Shown here: positions 10,712 to 19,719 of the stretch, piece after piece
How the letters are laid out: the number at the start of each line of letters is the position of its first letter
How positions within the stretch are numbered: the stretch's first letter is position 1
DNA from: Usitatibacter palustris
Lineage (GTDB): Bacteria; Pseudomonadota; Gammaproteobacteria; Burkholderiales; Usitatibacteraceae
Reading direction: 5' to 3'
Assembly (NCBI RefSeq): GCF_013003985.1
Contig: NZ_CP053073.1
Coordinates: 930,001-994,000, forward strand
Length of the DNA: 64,000 bases
Position numbers and translations under genes: made by a program
The notes under the pieces: generated by a model
What the model saw: only the letters and a program-made list of their open reading frames with translations
Database searches by the model: none
What the model was told of the DNA's origin: nothing

Positions 10712-12665
10712 AGTCCAATCCCCGCTCTGGACGCCCAGCCCCGAGCGCATCGCCAACGCCAACATGACGGCGTTCATGAAATTCGTGAACGAGCAGCACG
10801 GGAAGTCGTTCGCGAACTACGACGACCTCTACCGCTGGTCGATCGACCAGCTCGAGGATTTCTGGGCGGCCGTGTGGACCTTCTGCGGCGTGATCGCCGA
10901 GACGCGCGGCAACATCGTTCTCGCCGACAAGCACAAGATGCCCGGCGCGCGCTTCTTCCCGGAAGCCAAGCTCAATTTCGCCGAGAACCTCCTCAAGCGC
11001 CGCGACGACACGGACGCGATCATTTTCTGGGGCGAGGACAAGGTGCGCCGCCACCTCTCGTCGAAAGAGCTCTACGACACCGTGTCGCGCTTCGCGCAGG
11101 CGCTGGCGGCCGAGGGCGTGGGCGAGGGCGATCGCGTGGCGGGCTTCATGCCCAACATGCCCGAGAGCGTGATCGCGATGCTCGCCACCGCGAGCCTCGG
11201 TGCGACGTGGACTTCATGCTCTCCCGATTTCGGCGTGCAGGGGGTGTGCGATCGCTTCGGCCAGGTCGAGCCCAAGGTCCTCGTGTGCTGCGACGGCTAC
11301 TACTACAACAACAAGATGGTCGAGACGCTGCCGCGCATCGCGGAGATCGTCGGCCACCTGCCGAGCGTGAAGCGCGTGGTGGTCATTCCCTACATCAGCG
11401 AAGTGCCCGATGCCTCGAAGGCGCCGCGCGCCGTGAATCTCGCCGAATTCGTAGCACCCTTCGCGGCGGGCGACATCGTCTTCCATCGCATGCCGTTCAA
11501 CCATCCGCTCTACATCCTCTATTCGAGCGGAACGACGGGCGTGCCCAAGTGCATCGTGCACGGCGCGGGCGGCGTGCTGCTCATGCACCTCAAGGAGCAC
11601 ATCCTGCAGTGCGACGTGAAGCCGGGCGACCGCGTCTTCTACTTCACGACCTGCGGCTGGATGATGTGGAACTGGTTGGTGTCGGGCCTCGCCGCGAACG
11701 CGGCACTCCTGCTCTACGACGGCTCGCCCTTCCTGGGACGCGGCAACGTGCTCTTCGATTTCGCCGCCGCCGAGGACATGACGCACTTCGGGACCTCGGC
11801 CAAGTTCATCGACGCGATCGCGAAGGTGAAAGTGGAGCCGCAGAAGAACCATCGCCTGCCGGAGCTGCGCGTGCTGCTGTCCACCGGCTCGCCGCTCGCG
11901 CCCGAGGGCTTCGACTACGTCTACGAGAAGGTGAAGAAGGACGTGAACCTCGCCTCGATCAGCGGCGGCACGGATCTCGTTGCGTGTTTCGCCGGCGGCT
12001 GCCCGATTCGCCCCGTGTGGCGCGGCGAAATCCAGTGCCGGATGCTGGGCATGAAGGTCGAGGTCTTCGACGAGAACGCTCGACCGGTCGTGGGCGAGAA
12101 GGGCGAGCTGGTCTGCACCGCACCCTTTCCCACGATGCCGCTCGGTTTCTGGAACGACCCGGGCGACGTGAAGTACCGCGCGGCCTACTACGACAAGTAC
12201 GAGAACGTCTGGCGTCACGGCGACTGGTGCGAGATCACGAAGCACGATGGCCTGATCATCTACGGCCGCTCGGATGCGGTGCTCAACCCCGGCGGCGTAC
12301 GCATCGGCACGGCGGAGATCTATCGCCAGGTGGAGAAGCTCGAGGAAGTGGTCGAGTCGATCGTCATCGGCCAGGACTGGCTGAGCGACGTGCGCGTGGT
12401 TCTCTTCGTGCGCCTGCGCGAAGGCCTCGCGCTCGATGACGCGCTCGCGAAACGCATCCGCGAAGTGATCCGCGACAACACCACTTCCCGCCACGTGCCC
12501 GCGGTGATCCTGCAGGTGCCCGACATCCCGCGCACCAAGTCCAACAAGATCGTCGAGCTCGCGGTGCGCGCGATCGTGCACGGCGAGCCGGTGAAGAACG
12601 TCGAGGCGCTGGCCAACCCCGAAGCGCTCGAGCACTACCGCAACCGATCGGAGCTGGCATCCTGA
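10701..12665 (+). CDS. Acetoacetyl-CoA synthetase
   Basis: A 654-residue adenylate-forming enzyme of the acetoacetate-CoA ligase type. It activates acetoacetate with ATP and CoA to acetoacetyl-CoA. The AMP-binding signature [15 protein letters not shown] is near residue 275. [12 protein letters not shown] is characteristic of the acetoacetate subfamily, [10 protein letters not shown] precedes the GDW..[11 protein letters not shown] hinge, and the C-terminal Lys lies in RTKSNKIVE. Length and motif order match the family. The ATG lies inside the pcp 3' end. With 3-hydroxybutyrate dehydrogenase upstream it forms a ketone-body/PHB utilisation module. Acetyl-CoA synthetase is less likely given the WNW motif and length. 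Confidence 0.93.
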   Translation: MAPEVQSPLWTPSPERIANANMTAFMKFVNEQHGKSFANYDDLYRWSIDQLEDFWAAVWTFCGVIAETRGNIVLADKHKMPGARFFPEAKLNFAENLLKRRDDTDAIIFWGEDKVRRHLSSKELYDTVSRFAQALAAEGVGEGDRVAGFMPNMPESVIAMLATASLGATWTSCSPDFGVQGVCDRFGQVEPKVLVCCDGYYYNNKMVETLPRIAEIVGHLPSVKRVVVIPYISEVPDASKAPRAVNLAEFVAPFAAGDIVFHRMPFNHPLYILYSSGTTGVPKCIVHGAGGVLLMHLKEHILQCDVKPGDRVFYFTTCGWMMWNWLVSGLAANAALLLYDGSPFLGRGNVLFDFAAAEDMTHFGTSAKFIDAIAKVKVEPQKNHRLPELRVLLSTGSPLAPEGFDYVYEKVKKDVNLASISGGTDLVACFAGGCPIRPVWRGEIQCRMLGMKVEVFDENARPVVGEKGELVCTAPFPTMPLGFWNDPGDVKYRAAYYDKYENVWRHGDWCEITKHDGLIIYGRSDAVLNPGGVRIGTAEIYRQVEKLEEVVESIVIGQDWLSDVRVVLFVRLREGLALDDALAKRIREVIRDNTTSRHVPAVILQVPDIPRTKSNKIVELAVRAIVHGEPVKNVEALANPEALEHYRNRSELAS

Positions 12666-12693
12666 GGCCCCACCGAAGGATCCGCTTTTCGAG

Positions 12694-13578
12694 ATGAAAT
12701 CCGCCACCTTCTACGCGGGACTTTCGGTCGCGACCTCGGTCGTGACCATCGCGTTGAAATTCGCGGCCTACTACGTCACTGGTTCCGTCGGCCTGCTCTC
12801 GGATGCGATCGAGGGCTTCGTGAACCTGGCCGCGGCACTCGCCGCTCTCGGCGCACTGACGTACGCAGCCCGCGAACCCGATCCCGAGCACAACTTCGGG
12901 CACGAGAAGGCCGAATACTTTTCCAGCGGCCTCGAGGGCGCGCTGATCTTCCTCGCCGCCGGCGTGATCGCGTGGACCGCGGTTCCACGCCTCCTGCATC
13001 CCGTCGCGCTCGAGCAGGTCGGGATGGGTATCGCGTTCTCGATCGCGGCGACGCTCGCCAATGCCGCGTGTGCGGCGGCGATGCTGCGCGCGGCGCGTGC
13101 GCACCGTTCGATCGCACTGGAGGCCGACGCGAGGCACCTGCTCACCGACGTGTGGACCACCGTGGGCGTGGTCGTCGGAGTGCTCGCGGTGAAGGTGACG
13201 GGATGGCTCATCCTCGATCCGCTCATCGCCATCGTCGTGGCGGTGCACATCCTGTGGACCGGCGTGCACCTCGTGAGGCGCTCCTTCGATGGCCTCATGG
13301 ACCGCGCGCTTCCGGAGGCGGACATCGCGCGCATCCGCACGGAGCTCGAAGCGCTGAAGGCGCGTGGCTGCGACTATCACGCACTGCGAACGCGCCAGGC
13401 CGGCTCGCGCGGTTTTGTCGATGTGCACGTGCTGGTCCCGGGCGCGATGAGCGTGCAGGAGGGGCACGATCTGGTCGAGCATTTCGAGCAGGAGGTTCGC
13501 AAGGCAGTCGCGCACGTCGAGGTGCTGGTGCACCTCGAGCCGCTGGAGGATCCCCGCAGCTGGGACGACAATGGCTGA
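12694..13578 (+). CDS. Cation diffusion facilitator (CDF) metal exporter
   Basis: 294 residues. Six membrane segments occupy about residues 1-200, followed by a cytoplasmic domain. Metal-site residues are in TM2 (GLLSDAIEGFVNL) and TM5 (LEADARHLLTDVWTT, the HxxxD site), and the loop PDPEHNFGHEKAEYFS is typical of the family. The C-terminal ferredoxin-like domain (CDYHALRTRQAGSRGFVDVHV) ends with a His/Glu-rich tail (HVEVLVHLEPLEDP). CDF proteins export Zn2+, Fe2+, Co2+ or Mn2+ by H+ antiport; the exact metal is not clear. The start is ATG at 12694. A Cu-type P-ATPase follows after an FNR-type box. Confidence 0.9.
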   Translation: MKSATFYAGLSVATSVVTIALKFAAYYVTGSVGLLSDAIEGFVNLAAALAALGALTYAAREPDPEHNFGHEKAEYFSSGLEGALIFLAAGVIAWTAVPRLLHPVALEQVGMGIAFSIAATLANAACAAAMLRAARAHRSIALEADARHLLTDVWTTVGVVVGVLAVKVTGWLILDPLIAIVVAVHILWTGVHLVRRSFDGLMDRALPEADIARIRTELEALKARGCDYHALRTRQAGSRGFVDVHVLVPGAMSVQEGHDLVEHFEQEVRKAVAHVEVLVHLEPLEDPRSWDDNG

Positions 13579-13615
13579 AGCCCTTCAGGGGACCCACTCA
13601 GCGCCGGCCTTTCGT

Positions 13616-13629
13616 TTGACACGGGTCAA
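13616..13629 (+). promoter_or_regulatory. FNR/Anr-type box upstream of the Cu-ATPase
   Basis: TTGACACGGGTCAA, a full palindrome. Its centre is 40.5 bp before the ATG at 13663, and GACACT (13651-13656) is placed as a -10. This is class II FNR spacing if transcription starts at the start codon. Confidence 0.75.
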
Positions 13630-13662
13630 CTGGCTGCGCGCGCAAGCGCGGACACTGGCGGG

Positions 13663-15849
13663 ATGGACAATTGCTGCGAAGGCCAGTCCTACGTGGACGC
13701 GCTCGGGAAATCGCAACCCGCCGGCGGCGCCGAGACGACCCTCGAAGTCGAGGGCGCGAGCTGCGGCGCGTGCGTGGCGCGCATCGAGACGGCGCTGCGC
13801 GCCGTTCCCGGCGTGAGTGTCGCGAGCTTCAACCTCGCGACGCGCCGCGCGAGCGTGAGCCATGCCACGACGATCACCAAGGGCGAGCTCGAAGCGGCCG
13901 TGGCACGCGCAGGCTATCGCGCCACCACGGGCGCGCGCCGCGACCCCGCGCGCGATCGGCGTACCGCCCTCTGGCGCGCGGGCGTTGCCGGCCTCGCGAT
14001 GATGCAGGTGATGATGCTCGCCTGGCCCGCCTACATCGCCGACGAAGGCACGCTCACGTGGGACCAGGAGCGGTTGCTGTCCTTCGCCGCGCTGCTGCTC
14101 ACCATTCCCGTGCTCGCGTTCTCGGCCATTCCCATCTGGGTGAATGCCTGGCGCGGCCTGCGCGCGGGACATCCGGGCATGGACGTTCCCGTCGCGCTCG
14201 GATTGATCGCGGCGACGATCGCGAGCCTGCCCGCCACCTTCCACGGCGGGCCGGTCTACTACGAATCGGTCGCGATGTTCGTGTTCTTCCTCGCCACCGC
14301 GCGCTGGTTCGAGGCGCGCGCGCTCGCCGCGACCGTCGCCTCTTCCGAAGCGCTCGCGCGCCTGCTGCCGCGCAAGGCGGTGCGTCTCACCGCGCAGGGC
14401 CAGCGCGAGGCGGTCGAGCCCGCCGCCCTGGTGCCCGGCGACCTCGTGTGGATCGCGGCCGGCGACGCCGCTCCGGCCGACTGCACGCTCGAAGAGGGTC
14501 AAACCGATTTCAACGAGGCGCTGCTCACGGGCGAAAGCGCGCCCGCGGCCAAGCGCGCCGGCGATGCGATCCTCGCGGGCAGCGTGAACCTCTCCGCGCC
14601 GGTGCGTGCGCGCGTCACGCGCGCGGGCGAGGAGCAGACGCTCTCCGTGGTGCGCCGCCTCGTCGAACGCGCGGCCGCGTCGAAGCCGCGCTGGGCCCTG
14701 CTCGCAGATCGCTATGCATCCCACTTCGTGGTCGGCGTGGTGCTGCTCGCGGCCATCGCCGCTGTCGCGTGGAGCTTCATCGATCCGGCGCGTGCGCTCC
14801 CGGTCGCGATGGCGGTCCTGGTCGTTTCCTGTCCGTGCGCGCTCTCGCTGGCGACCCCGGTCGCGCTCACCGCGAGCGCCAACGCGCTGGCCGCGCGCGG
14901 CGTGCTCGTGACCGACGGGGCCGCGATCGAGCGGCTTGCGGACATCGATCGCGTGGTCTTCGACAAGACCGGCACGCTCACGACGGGGCGGTTGCGCATC
15001 GCGACGATCGACGTGCTCGGCGATGTTGACGAGCTGCGCTGCCTGCAGATCGCGGCCGCGCTCGAACAGGCGATGCCGCATCCGATTGCGCATGCACTGG
15101 TGGCGAGTGGCGCCCGGCCGCTCGCCGTGAAAGCGCTGCTCGCCGTTCCCGGCGCGGGCGTCGAGGCGCGCCTCGATGGCGTCGTGCATCGCGTCGGCTC
15201 GGCGCAGTTCTGCCGCGAGATCGCGGGCGAACCGCCGACGCTGCCGCCCGAGGACGATTCGCCGCGCGTGGCGCTCGTGCGGGAAGGCGCCTGGCTCGCC
15301 GTCATTCGCTTCGACGACACGCTGCGCACGGAAGCGCCCGAAGTGATCGCGCGCCTGCGCGAGCTCGGCGTCGAGTCGAGTCTCGTATCGGGCGATCGGG
15401 CGCCGGTCGTGGACCGCGTCGCCCGGGCCACGCGCATCACGCACGCCGTGTCGGCCGCGAGTCCCGACGACAAGCTGCAGATCCTGGAAGGCTTCCGCGC
15501 GACGGGCGAGAAGGTCGCGATGGTCGGCGATGGCGTGAACGATGCGCCCTCGCTCGCGGCGGCCCACGTCGCGATCGCGCTCGGCCAGGGCGCGGCGCTC
15601 GCGCAGTCGCAGGCGGGGCTCGTCCTCATCAATCCGTCCCTCATGGCGATTCCCGAAGCCATCGAGACCGCGCGCCGCACGCGCCGCGTGATCGCGCAGA
15701 ACCTCGCGTGGGCCGCGGGCTACAACCTGGTGACCATCCCCCTTGCCGCGGCGGGCGTGCTCGCGCCCTGGATGGCGAGCCTCGGGATGTCGGTATCGTC
15801 GCTGCTCGTCGTTCTCAACGCCCTGCGGATCGCGCGCCCGAAGCGGTGA
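13663..15849 (+). CDS. Heavy-metal (Cu+-type) P1B ATPase, CcoI/CopA-like
   Basis: 728 residues. A Cys-rich start (MDNCCEG) is followed by an HMA metal-binding domain with GASCGACVARIE. Eight membrane segments follow, with the transport motif CPC at residues 390-392 (VVSCPCALSLATP). The phosphorylated Asp434 is in DKTGTLT, HP lies in MPHPIAHAL and GDGVND in the hinge. The CPC motif indicates Cu+ (or Ag+). An FNR box lies upstream, and ccoS (17277) and ccoN (63425) lie nearby, so a role like CcoI/FixI in loading copper into cbb3 oxidase is likely; general copper export (CopA) is the alternative. The 3' end overlaps the convergent beta-CASP gene by 35 bases. Confidence 0.9.
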   Translation: MDNCCEGQSYVDALGKSQPAGGAETTLEVEGASCGACVARIETALRAVPGVSVASFNLATRRASVSHATTITKGELEAAVARAGYRATTGARRDPARDRRTALWRAGVAGLAMMQVMMLAWPAYIADEGTLTWDQERLLSFAALLLTIPVLAFSAIPIWVNAWRGLRAGHPGMDVPVALGLIAATIASLPATFHGGPVYYESVAMFVFFLATARWFEARALAATVASSEALARLLPRKAVRLTAQGQREAVEPAALVPGDLVWIAAGDAAPADCTLEEGQTDFNEALLTGESAPAAKRAGDAILAGSVNLSAPVRARVTRAGEEQTLSVVRRLVERAAASKPRWALLADRYASHFVVGVVLLAAIAAVAWSFIDPARALPVAMAVLVVSCPCALSLATPVALTASANALAARGVLVTDGAAIERLADIDRVVFDKTGTLTTGRLRIATIDVLGDVDELRCLQIAAALEQAMPHPIAHALVASGARPLAVKALLAVPGAGVEARLDGVVHRVGSAQFCREIAGEPPTLPPEDDSPRVALVREGAWLAVIRFDDTLRTEAPEVIARLRELGVESSLVSGDRAPVVDRVARATRITHAVSAASPDDKLQILEGFRATGEKVAMVGDGVNDAPSLAAAHVAIALGQGAALAQSQAGLVLINPSLMAIPEAIETARRTRRVIAQNLAWAAGYNLVTIPLAAAGVLAPWMASLGMSVSSLLVVLNALRIARPKR

Positions 15850-17197
15850 GCTCGTAGCGGTCGCGATAGTCGGGTACCCGCACGTTCCATCCGAGCTCGC
15901 GTTCGATGCGCTGGCGCAGGGCGTCGGCCGCGTCGGGCTCGCCGTGCGTGATGAAGGTGCACAGCGGTGGCGTGCGCGCCGCGCGCATCCAGGCGATGAG
16001 CCCATCGGCATCGGCGTGCGCTGAAAAGCCGTCGAGGGAAACGACTTCCGCACGGACGGGAATGTCCTCGCCGTGGATGCGGACGGTGGGCGAGCCTGCC
16101 ACGATCGTCGCCCCGCGCGTGCCGCCCGCCTGGTAGCCGCAGAAAAGAAGCGTATTGCGCGGATCGGGCGCGAAGGCCTTCACGTGATGCACGACCCGAC
16201 CGCCGGTGACCATGCCGCTCGCCGCGACGATGATCATCGGATCGCGGCGCGCGTTGAGCGCGGCCGATTCCTCGGGCGTGGCCACGATGCGGGCGATGCG
16301 CGTGAGCTCCGCGCATTGCGCGGCCGTGAGGCGGTGCTCTCCGACGTGATTGGCGAGCGTTTCTCCGGCGTGGCTCGCCATCGGGCTATTCAAGTAGACG
16401 GGCACGTCCGGAATGCGGCCCGCAGCGCGCAATCGTGCGATGTGCAGGAGGATCTCCTGAGCGCGGCCCACCGCGAACGCGGGCACCACCACGATGCCGC
16501 CGCGCTCGACGGTGCGCGTGATCACGTCGGCGAGCCTCGCCTCGCGATCGCCGGCGTCGTGCGAACGATTGCCGTAGGTGGACTCGACGACGAGGTAGTC
16601 GGCGCCTGCGAAGGGTGCGGGCGGAACCAGGATCGGATCGTTGTCGCGCCCCAGGTCCCCCGAGAACATCACCGACACACCCGCGCCGCGCACGAGGATC
16701 GAGGAGGCGCCGAGCAAGTGCCCCGCGTGCAGGAAGCTCGCTTCAAGGCCCGCCACGTGCACGGCGCGCGTGCGCGAGACCACGCGGAACGCGCGCATCG
16801 CCGCCAGTGCATCGGCGACGGTGTAGAGCGGTTGCGGCGGGTCGTGCTTCGAGAAACCCTTGCGGCGAGCGTACGCCGCTTCCTCCTCCTGCAAGTGGCC
16901 CGAATCGGGCAGCAACAGGGCGCACAGGTCGCGCGTCCCCGGCGTGCAATGCACACGCCCCGCGAAACCGGCCTTCACGAGCCGCGGGATCCAGCCGCTG
17001 TGATCGAGGTGGGCGTGGCTGAGCAGCACGGCTTCGACCTGCTTCGGCGCAAAGGGAGGGGCTTCCCAGTTGCGCAGGCGCAACTGCTTGTAGCCCTGGA
17101 ACAGGCCGCAGTCGACAAGCACCTCGCCGCCGTCGCCGCGCAGGAGGTAGCGCGACCCGGTGACGGTTCCCGTGGCGCCACAGAAGGTGAGCTTCAT
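15815..17197 (-). CDS. Beta-CASP metallo-beta-lactamase-fold RNA-processing nuclease
   Basis: 460 residues. The MBL domain has SHAHLDHSG (His61, His63, Asp65, His66), preceded by VDCGLFQG, with further metal ligands in HAGHLLGASS and FSGDLGRDNDP. The beta-CASP and RMMBL motifs VYLNSPMA, AASGMVTGGRVVHH, LFCGYQAGGTRGA, SLDGFSAHAD and THGE are all in order. This matches the bacterial YSH1/CPSF73-like exonuclease family acting on RNA in the cytoplasm. ATG at 17197 is 40.5 bp from the centre of an FNR box shared with ccoS, and a CACGAT -10-like hexamer (17204-17209) fits a leaderless transcript. A low-oxygen-controlled RNase of this class is unusual. Target RNAs are unknown. Confidence 0.9.
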   Translation of the reverse strand: MKLTFCGATGTVTGSRYLLRGDGGEVLVDCGLFQGYKQLRLRNWEAPPFAPKQVEAVLLSHAHLDHSGWIPRLVKAGFAGRVHCTPGTRDLCALLLPDSGHLQEEEAAYARRKGFSKHDPPQPLYTVADALAAMRAFRVVSRTRAVHVAGLEASFLHAGHLLGASSILVRGAGVSVMFSGDLGRDNDPILVPPAPFAGADYLVVESTYGNRSHDAGDREARLADVITRTVERGGIVVVPAFAVGRAQEILLHIARLRAAGRIPDVPVYLNSPMASHAGETLANHVGEHRLTAAQCAELTRIARIVATPEESAALNARRDPMIIVAASGMVTGGRVVHHVKAFAPDPRNTLLFCGYQAGGTRGATIVAGSPTVRIHGEDIPVRAEVVSLDGFSAHADADGLIAWMRAARTPPLCTFITHGEPDAADALRQRIERELGWNVRVPDYRDRYELTASGARSAGR

Positions 17198-17230
17198 GCC
17201 GCCATCGTGGAGCGGCCCGGGCACCGCTGT

Positions 17231-17244
17231 TTGATCGACATCAA
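17231..17244. promoter_or_regulatory. FNR/Anr box between the beta-CASP nuclease gene and ccoS
   Basis: TTGATCGACATCAA, a perfect FNR consensus palindrome. Its centre is 40.5 bp from the minus-strand ATG (17197) and 39.5 bp from the plus-strand ccoS ATG (17277). -10-like hexamers are CACGAT (minus, 17209-17204) and CACAAT (plus, 17266-17271). Confidence 0.88.
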
Positions 17245-17276
17245 GCGCAGCGATGCGGCGTGCCCCACAATGCCGC

Positions 17277-17435
17277 ATGGAAGTCCTCTTCGTCCTCGTC
17301 CCGCTCGGCGTGCTGGTCGCCCTGATCGCGGGCGCGCTTTTCCTCGTGGCCGCCACCGGCGGGCAGTTCGAGGATCTCGAGGCGCCGGCGAACGACATCC
17401 TTGGCGACGACGCGTCGCCCACGCCGCCGGCCTGA
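17277..17435 (+). CDS. ccoS: cbb3-type cytochrome oxidase assembly protein CcoS
   Basis: 52 residues: one membrane segment (EVLFVLVPLGVLVALIAGAL), then TGGQFEDLEAPANDILGDD, which is the CcoS signature (GQFDDLE.PA..IL.DD). CcoS is needed for insertion of redox cofactors into the cbb3 oxidase. Usually it follows ccoI; here the ccoI-like ATPase is 1.4 kb upstream with the beta-CASP gene in between on the other strand. There is no visible ribosome site; the FNR-box spacing suggests the transcript starts at the ATG. Confidence 0.93.
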   Translation: MEVLFVLVPLGVLVALIAGALFLVAATGGQFEDLEAPANDILGDDASPTPPA

Positions 17436-17491
17436 GGGCCCATCCCGTGTTTCGGTTCCTGCTCGCGGCCGTCCCGAAATCGCGCGCGGGC

Positions 17492-17505
17492 TTGATCCGC
17501 GGCAA
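17492..17505 (+). promoter_or_regulatory. Degenerate FNR-type box upstream of the Met/Gly-rich protein gene
   Basis: TTGATCCGCGGCAA; one half-site is perfect and the other has GGCAA for GTCAA. TAGGGT at 17527-17532 is suitably placed as a -10, giving a start near 17540 and a short leader carrying a GAGGAGG ribosome site before ATG 17565. Confidence 0.5.
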
Positions 17506-17564
17506 GGGGCGACAGGCGGTGCGCGATAGGGTGGGTCATGACCCATCGCCTCGAGGAGGCCACC

Positions 17565-17948
17565 ATGCGCACGACACTCATCACCACCACGCTCGCCGCT
17601 TTCGCGATCGCCTTCAACGTTGCGGCACAGCCCCAGGGCTCCGGCCCCGGCGGCGGACCCGGAATGCAGGGCGGATGCTGCAATGCGAACACCACGCCCG
17701 GCTGGGCCATGATGACGCCCGAGGAACGCACCGCGCATCGCGATCGCGTCATGGGCTCGAAGGACTACGCAGGTTGCAGCGCCTACATGCAAGGGCACTA
17801 CAAGGCGATGGAGCAACGCGCGAAGGAAAGAGGCACGACGATGCCGCACGGTCCCGGCGGAATGGGGCCCGGCGGAATGGGCAAGGGCGGAATGGGTCCC
17901 GGCGGAACGGGCGGGCCCGGACCGGCGTGCGACTTCCTGAAGAAGTAG
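17565..17948 (+). CDS. Small secreted Met/Gly-rich protein of unknown function
   Basis: 127 residues with a Sec signal peptide (RTTLITTTLAAFAIAFNVAA, cleavage near AAQP). Gly/Pro-rich segments flank a central helix-forming part (MMTPEERTAHRDRVMGSKDY), and a C-terminal stretch repeats GGMGPGGMGKGGMGPGG before CDFLKK. Cys occur as GGCC and CSAYMQG. The Met/Cys/His content and the company of a Cu-ATPase and ccoS suggest a periplasmic metal-binding role, but this is inference; no family was recognised with certainty (the MTPEE..R segment recalls Spy/CpxP-like or other small periplasmic proteins). ATG 17565 was chosen for its GAGGAGG site; an in-frame ATG at 17538 would sit at the predicted transcription start. 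Confidence 0.7.
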   Translation: MRTTLITTTLAAFAIAFNVAAQPQGSGPGGGPGMQGGCCNANTTPGWAMMTPEERTAHRDRVMGSKDYAGCSAYMQGHYKAMEQRAKERGTTMPHGPGGMGPGGMGKGGMGPGGTGGPGPACDFLKK

Positions 17949-17952
17949 TCCC

Positions 17953-19638
17953 TTGCTGCTCGAGTCGCTCGAGCGCCTGCGCGCGGTCCCCCGGCTGCTG
18001 GAGGTCGCGCGCATCCTGATCCATCACGGGCTGCACGATCTCGTGCATTCCGTGGGCGCGCACCGCCTGCTGGCCGAAGCGGGCCACATGCTCGGGTGGG
18101 ATCCCGATCCGGCGCTCGCCGCGCGGCCGATGCCCGAGCGGCTTCGCCTCGCGCTCGAAGCGCTCGGCCCCGCCTACGTGAAGCTCGGGCAGGTCCTCGC
18201 CACGCGCGTGGACCTTCTCGGCCCCGAGTGGATCGCGAGCCTCGACCTGCTCCACGACCGCGCTTCGCCCGCCGCATACGACAAGGTGGAGCCGCAACTG
18301 CTGGCCGACCTGGGCGCACCGCCCGCGCAGGTGTTCGCTGCCTTCGACACGACGCCGGCTGCGGCCGGTTCCATTGCGCAAGTGCATCGCGCGCGGCTGC
18401 ACGATGGTTCCGAGGTCGCGGTGAAGGTGCGCCGCCCCGACGTCGCCGGCCGCATCGAATCCGACCTGTTGCTGCTGGAGGTGCTCGCGGCGTGGTGGGA
18501 AGAGCAGAACCCCGTCGCCCGCCGCTATCGCCCCGTCGAGCTCGTGCGCCAGTTGCGCCGCTCGCTCGCGCGCGAAGTCGACTTCATGGCCGAGGCGCGC
18601 GGCCAATCGCGCTTCGCCGAGAGCTTCCGCGATCGCGAGGACGTCTTCGTTCCGCGCGTGCACGTGGCCTTCACGCGCGCTTCGCTTCTCGTCATGGATT
18701 GGGTCGAAGGCATTCCGGCCACGAACCTCGCCGCGGCCGATGCCGCCGGCCTCGACCGCGAGTTGCTCGCGCGGCGCGGAGCGGATGTCGTGCTCCAGAT
18801 GGTGCTGGTCGACGGGATGTTCCATGCCGATCCGCATCCGGGCAACGTGTTCTTCCTCCCCGGCAACCGCATCGCGCTCATCGATTTCGGCATGGTGGGC
18901 TGGCTCTCGCGCAAGCGCCGCGCGGAGCTGATCGACCTGCTCGAGGGTGTCGCCGCGCGCGATGCCGAAGCGATGCGCGACGTGCTCCTCGCCTGGGCCG
19001 ATGGACGGCGCGTCTCGGCCGAGCGCTTCGCCGAGGACCTGGGCCGCCTGCTGCACCTTTACGAGAACGCGTCGCTGCGCGAGGTGAGCCTGGGCGCGCT
19101 CCTCGCCGAGATCGCGGCGATCATGCGCGAACACCACCTGATGCTGCCCGCGGACCTCGCGCTGCTTTTCAAGACGCTGATCACGCTCGAGGGCCTGGGC
19201 ACGCGGCTGGTGCCGCGCTTCAAGCTCATCGAGCAGGTCGGCCCCTGGGTGCGGCGGCTCGCCGCCGAGCGCTGGGGGCCGGGCCAGGTCGCCGGGCGCC
19301 TCTCCGGCACCGCGCGCGAGTGGGGTCGCGCCGTGCGGGCGGCACCTCGCCTGCTCGAGTCGCTCGCGCGCCGCTTCACCGACGACGGGGTCGCGCTGCG
19401 CTTCGAGGTCGACAAGCTCACCACCGTGAGCGACCAGATCGAGCGCAGCATCGATCGCCTGGCCATCGGATTGGTCACGGCCGCGCTGATCGTGGGCTCG
19501 TCGATCCTGCTGTCGGTATCGGGCAGCCAGGTGAGCACGGTCGCCTGGGCGCTGGGCATCGTGGGCATCGGCCTCGCGCTCGCCAACAGCGTGTGGCTGA
19601 TCGCTTCGATCCGCCGCGCGCACCACGGGCCGCGCTGA
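17953..19638 (+). CDS. ABC1/UbiB-family protein kinase-like ATPase
   Basis: 561 residues starting with TTG, 4 bases after the previous stop. UbiB/ADCK hallmarks are present: GPAYVKLGQVLATRVDLLG (the KxGQ motif), AAGSIAQVHRARLHDGSEVAVKVRRP (Ala-rich loop and ATP-binding Lys), EVDFMAEA (the ExD motif), DGMFHADPHPGN (catalytic loop) and LIDFGMVG (the DFG-like metal site). Two membrane segments lie at the C-terminus (residues about 500-550). UbiB proteins support ubiquinone biosynthesis or lipid handling at the membrane. This one lies in a respiratory/low-oxygen block rather than with ubi genes, so it may be a paralogue used under microaerobic conditions; that part is inference. Confidence 0.9.
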   Translation: MLLESLERLRAVPRLLEVARILIHHGLHDLVHSVGAHRLLAEAGHMLGWDPDPALAARPMPERLRLALEALGPAYVKLGQVLATRVDLLGPEWIASLDLLHDRASPAAYDKVEPQLLADLGAPPAQVFAAFDTTPAAAGSIAQVHRARLHDGSEVAVKVRRPDVAGRIESDLLLLEVLAAWWEEQNPVARRYRPVELVRQLRRSLAREVDFMAEARGQSRFAESFRDREDVFVPRVHVAFTRASLLVMDWVEGIPATNLAAADAAGLDRELLARRGADVVLQMVLVDGMFHADPHPGNVFFLPGNRIALIDFGMVGWLSRKRRAELIDLLEGVAARDAEAMRDVLLAWADGRRVSAERFAEDLGRLLHLYENASLREVSLGALLAEIAAIMREHHLMLPADLALLFKTLITLEGLGTRLVPRFKLIEQVGPWVRRLAAERWGPGQVAGRLSGTAREWGRAVRAAPRLLESLARRFTDDGVALRFEVDKLTTVSDQIERSIDRLAIGLVTAALIVGSSILLSVSGSQVSTVAWALGIVGIGLALANSVWLIASIRRAHHGPR

Positions 19639-19650
19639 TCTGCGCCTGAG

Positions 19651-19664
19651 TTGATCCACGTCAT
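19651..19664 (+). promoter_or_regulatory. FNR-type box upstream of the phasin-like gene
   Basis: TTGATCCACGTCAT (one mismatch in the last base). CACAAT at 19686-19691 is in -10 position, giving a start near 19698 and a short leader with GAAGGAG before ATG 19720. Unlike most boxes here, this promoter makes a conventional leader. Confidence 0.65.
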
Positions 19665-19719
19665 GAAGCGCTTGCGCAAGGCTTCCACAATGGACGTGTC
19701 AGCCCCGAAGGAGTCAACG

